A stretch of 14,149 bases of DNA from Candidatus Bathyarchaeota archaeon (GTDB taxonomy: Archaea; Thermoproteota; Bathyarchaeia; Bathyarchaeales; Bathyarchaeaceae): NCBI GenBank assembly GCA_026967815.1, contig JAPUUO010000015.1, positions 1 to 14,149 of the forward strand, written 5' to 3'. Each line of letters opens with the position of its first letter. Within the stretch, counting starts at the first letter, position 1. Below the pieces are notes generated by a model. The model was given only the letters and a program-made list of their open reading frames with translations, was not told where the DNA came from and did not search any database. Positions 12,407-14,149 of this stretch are shown here, piece by piece. The position numbers were made by a program, and so were the translations under genes.

Positions 12407-12707
12407 AAACATTGTACTTCATTGCAGTTCTGGATTTCGCGCGCGCTGTTCTGCCAACCTAGAGTATGGTTTTAGGGAGATATCACCAGCACACCGGGGG
12501 CTCACATCCCACCCTCCGCACTTTTCAACGAATCCTCCTCAGTTTTCGAGCGTCATTTGCGTTGTGCGCGTGTATCTTCCATCTGAATTTGTCTTGCACA
12601 AGGCTTTTACTGCAACTGGAACTGAATTAACTGAAATGAAGAAAAGCTCAAAGAACAATTCTCACAATGTACCTGACCTTGATCTCAATCCATGGAGAAT
12701 TTAGAAG
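12407..12707. other. Intergenic region ahead of glycosyltransferase
   Basis: No gene is supported here. A rightward frame crossing the end of the ZIP gene (12393-12704) has no family likeness. The region holds dispersed repeat copy B near its start, a second partial block TGCGCGTG (12565-12572), and GGAG at 12694-12697 serving as ribosome binding site for the glycosyltransferase. No clear TATA box was found. Confidence 0.5.
12434..12489. repeat. Dispersed intergenic repeat, copy B
   Basis: ATTT followed by CGCGCGCGC (12438-12446) leads through CCAACCTAGAGTATGG to GGAGATATCACC (12476-12487). Copy A at 3557-3610 has the same order, and the GC block is about 40 bp from the GATATC centre in both. 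It lies 27 bp after the ZIP stop codon. The palindrome here has one mismatch compared with the perfect one in copy A. Confidence 0.7.
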
Positions 12708-14149
12708 TTGAAGAGAGCATTGGCGTTGACAGGTTTTTTCGTTGCAGTCGGGTTCTTGGCACTTTCGGCGCCCTTGAATCTTCTCTCAATCAACTTAGAG
12801 CCAATGCTGATGTTTTTCAGTCAACTAGGCTACATCGTCACCTATGCTTCTCTCTTGATCTGCCTCTGCACCGTAACCGCTACTTTCCTGTGGTACCCCC
12901 GTGTCAGGAAAAAATTTTCCTCGCCAATCAAACATTCTGGATTATCAGTGGCAAAACTGATTTTGGGAACCACGATTCTCATTATAGCAGTTCAAATCTG
13001 CCTAATGTTTCTGTACCCCGATTTCCTGTACCACATATCCTTTTACTTGTTCTTTGTCTCTTTGGTAATGTTTGCACTTCGAAACTTGGTTACGTTTGGA
13101 GGAGCGTATCTTCACAAACGACAGGAACAGCACGATTTACGCTCTGATCCTACGAACGGAACACCAGTAGTTACCGTAATCGTTCCGGCCTATAATGAAG
13201 CAAAGGCTATTGGCAAAACTGTGGAGGCGCTTCTGAATCTCTCCTACGTCAATAAAGAAATCATTATTGTAGATGATGGGTCAACCGATGAAACCCTTGA
13301 AGTCGCAAAAAAGTATACAAACAATGATTTCACCCGGGCGGTCACAAAACCAAATGGTGGCAAGTGGGATGCTCTTAATACGGGAATTAAAGTTGCCAAG
13401 GGAGACTTCATCGTCTGCATCGATGCTGATACGGTTCTTGACCCAAATGCCATCCAGCACCTAATCAAGCATTTTCGTGATCCCAACATTGCCGCAGTCG
13501 CGGGAAACGTCAAAGTCGGGAATCGACGTGGCCTGTTAACCAAACTTCAAGCCCTTGAATATATTGTTGGAATCAACCTTCACCGCCGAAGCGAAGCGAA
13601 CTTGCAGCGTGTCACGGTTGTGCCCGGGCCAATTGGAGCCTTTCGGGCATCCGTACTTCAAGAGATTGGCTTGTTTGAAGGAGACACCTTCGCTGAAGAC
13701 GCAGATATTACGTTCAGGATTCTCAAAGCAGGATACAAAACCGTATTTGAAGCCCGCGCCATTGGATACACCGAAGCCCCCACATCAATGACCAGCCTTG
13801 CGAAACAACGATACCGATGGTATCGAGGCAGTCTCCAAGTGCTTTCCAAACATAAAGACATGGCCTTCAACACGAAATACGGACGCACTGGCACCTTTGT
13901 AATGCCGTGGAGGCTTTTCAATGGAATTATCTATCCTTGGTTCATGTTCTTCACCATGATGTGGCTGCTAGTTTTCTGCTTCAATCCGATATCACCCTAT
14001 ACAATCTATCAGCCGAGAATCGGAGGGGGACCTCCAGAATGGGCCCGAGGACAGTCACCATCAAACCGAGGGTCTCAACCGCCCAATGGCACTTCACAAG
14101 TCGGGATAGCCATCGATTTCTTCCAAACAATCCCCTACATCTACGTCTT
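12708..14149 (+). CDS. Processive family 2 glycosyltransferase, 3' end missing
   Basis: At least 480 residues are visible and the frame is still open at the window edge. Four N-terminal membrane segments (about 5-25, 35-64, 84-110, 116-138) precede a cytoplasmic GT-A domain starting VVTVIVPAYNEA (154-165). Catalytic signatures follow in order: DDGS (189-192), DAD (239-241), ED (330-331) and QRYRW (367-371), the set of processive synthases such as those for hyaluronan, chitin and poly-N-acetylglucosamine. A further membrane span lies near 397-425. It probably builds an extracellular or cell-surface polysaccharide from a nucleotide sugar. After that span comes a Gly/Pro/Ser/Asn-rich stretch of about 30 residues, unusual at this position. 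The start is TTG at 12708, the first start after an in-frame stop, with GGAG ten bases upstream. Confidence 0.85.
   Translation, partial: MKRALALTGFFVAVGFLALSAPLNLLSINLEPMLMFFSQLGYIVTYASLLICLCTVTATFLWYPRVRKKFSSPIKHSGLSVAKLILGTTILIIAVQICLMFLYPDFLYHISFYLFFVSLVMFALRNLVTFGGAYLHKRQEQHDLRSDPTNGTPVVTVIVPAYNEAKAIGKTVEALLNLSYVNKEIIIVDDGSTDETLEVAKKYTNNDFTRAVTKPNGGKWDALNTGIKVAKGDFIVCIDADTVLDPNAIQHLIKHFRDPNIAAVAGNVKVGNRRGLLTKLQALEYIVGINLHRRSEANLQRVTVVPGPIGAFRASVLQEIGLFEGDTFAEDADITFRILKAGYKTVFEARAIGYTEAPTSMTSLAKQRYRWYRGSLQVLSKHKDMAFNTKYGRTGTFVMPWRLFNGIIYPWFMFFTMMWLLVFCFNPISPYTIYQPRIGGGPPEWARGQSPSNRGSQPPNGTSQVGIAIDFFQTIPYIYV

Noticed and set aside
12692..13147. Rightward open frame of 151 codons ahead of the glycosyltransferase core
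   Set aside because: It runs in another frame over the same DNA as the N-terminal membrane spans of the glycosyltransferase. The frame starting at 12708 is continuous with the GT core, gives four clean hydrophobic segments and needs no frameshift.

Overview
This window looks archaeal. It carries a class I lysyl-tRNA synthetase, a TrmB-type transcriptional regulator, a Dps-like thioferritin, TATA-type promoters about 25 bp ahead of likely transcript starts, ribosome binding sites matching GGAGGTGAT, frequent TTG/GTG starts, and pyrimidine-rich rather than hairpin-plus-U terminators. Moderate GC, loose gene packing and the gene mix suggest an uncultivated Thermoproteota lineage such as Bathyarchaeia. 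That placement is inference; the archaeal assignment is firm.

Layout. 1-1248: a small Cys/His protein of the TIGR04076 type and an AhpD-like carboxymuconolactone decarboxylase-fold protein, both leftward, in loose spacing. 1450-3060: lysyl-tRNA synthetase, rightward. 3061-3684: a long gap with two strong adjacent hairpins and short repeated motifs. 3685-5072: three small membrane proteins of unknown function, the last two leftward. 5203-5805: an AT-rich GNAT acetyltransferase with a probably leaderless transcript. 6009-7286: an HD-domain phosphohydrolase of the COG1078/SAMHD1 type. 7474-10311: a leftward TrmB-like regulator facing a rightward set of nitroreductase, arsenite methyltransferase (ArsM) and flavin reductase-like flavoprotein. 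10721-12406: thioferritin, cytochrome b5-like haem protein and a ZIP metal transporter, an iron/metal and oxidative-stress cluster. 12708-end: a processive family 2 glycosyltransferase with four N-terminal membrane spans, cut by the window edge.

How the parts may work together. The regulator and the nitroreductase share one short divergent promoter region containing an inverted repeat, so the regulator probably controls the arsenic/redox set. Its cysteine pairs make metalloid or redox sensing plausible. The AhpD-like gene and the thioferritin gene, 9 kb apart, have the same dyad element placed identically relative to their TATA boxes, which suggests one peroxide- or iron-responsive regulon.

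The main unexplained signal is in the intergenic DNA. GCGCGC-type alternating blocks occur at 11 places, nine of them outside genes although only about a fifth of the window is non-coding. Two of the blocks (3557-3610 and 12434-12489) share about 50 bp of further sequence ending in a GGAGATATC-type palindrome. A third (9691-9711) and a pair (5141-5159 and 5878-5896) also share flanks. This looks like a degenerate dispersed intergenic repeat family or regulatory element. No tRNA, rRNA, CRISPR array or insertion sequence was recognised.
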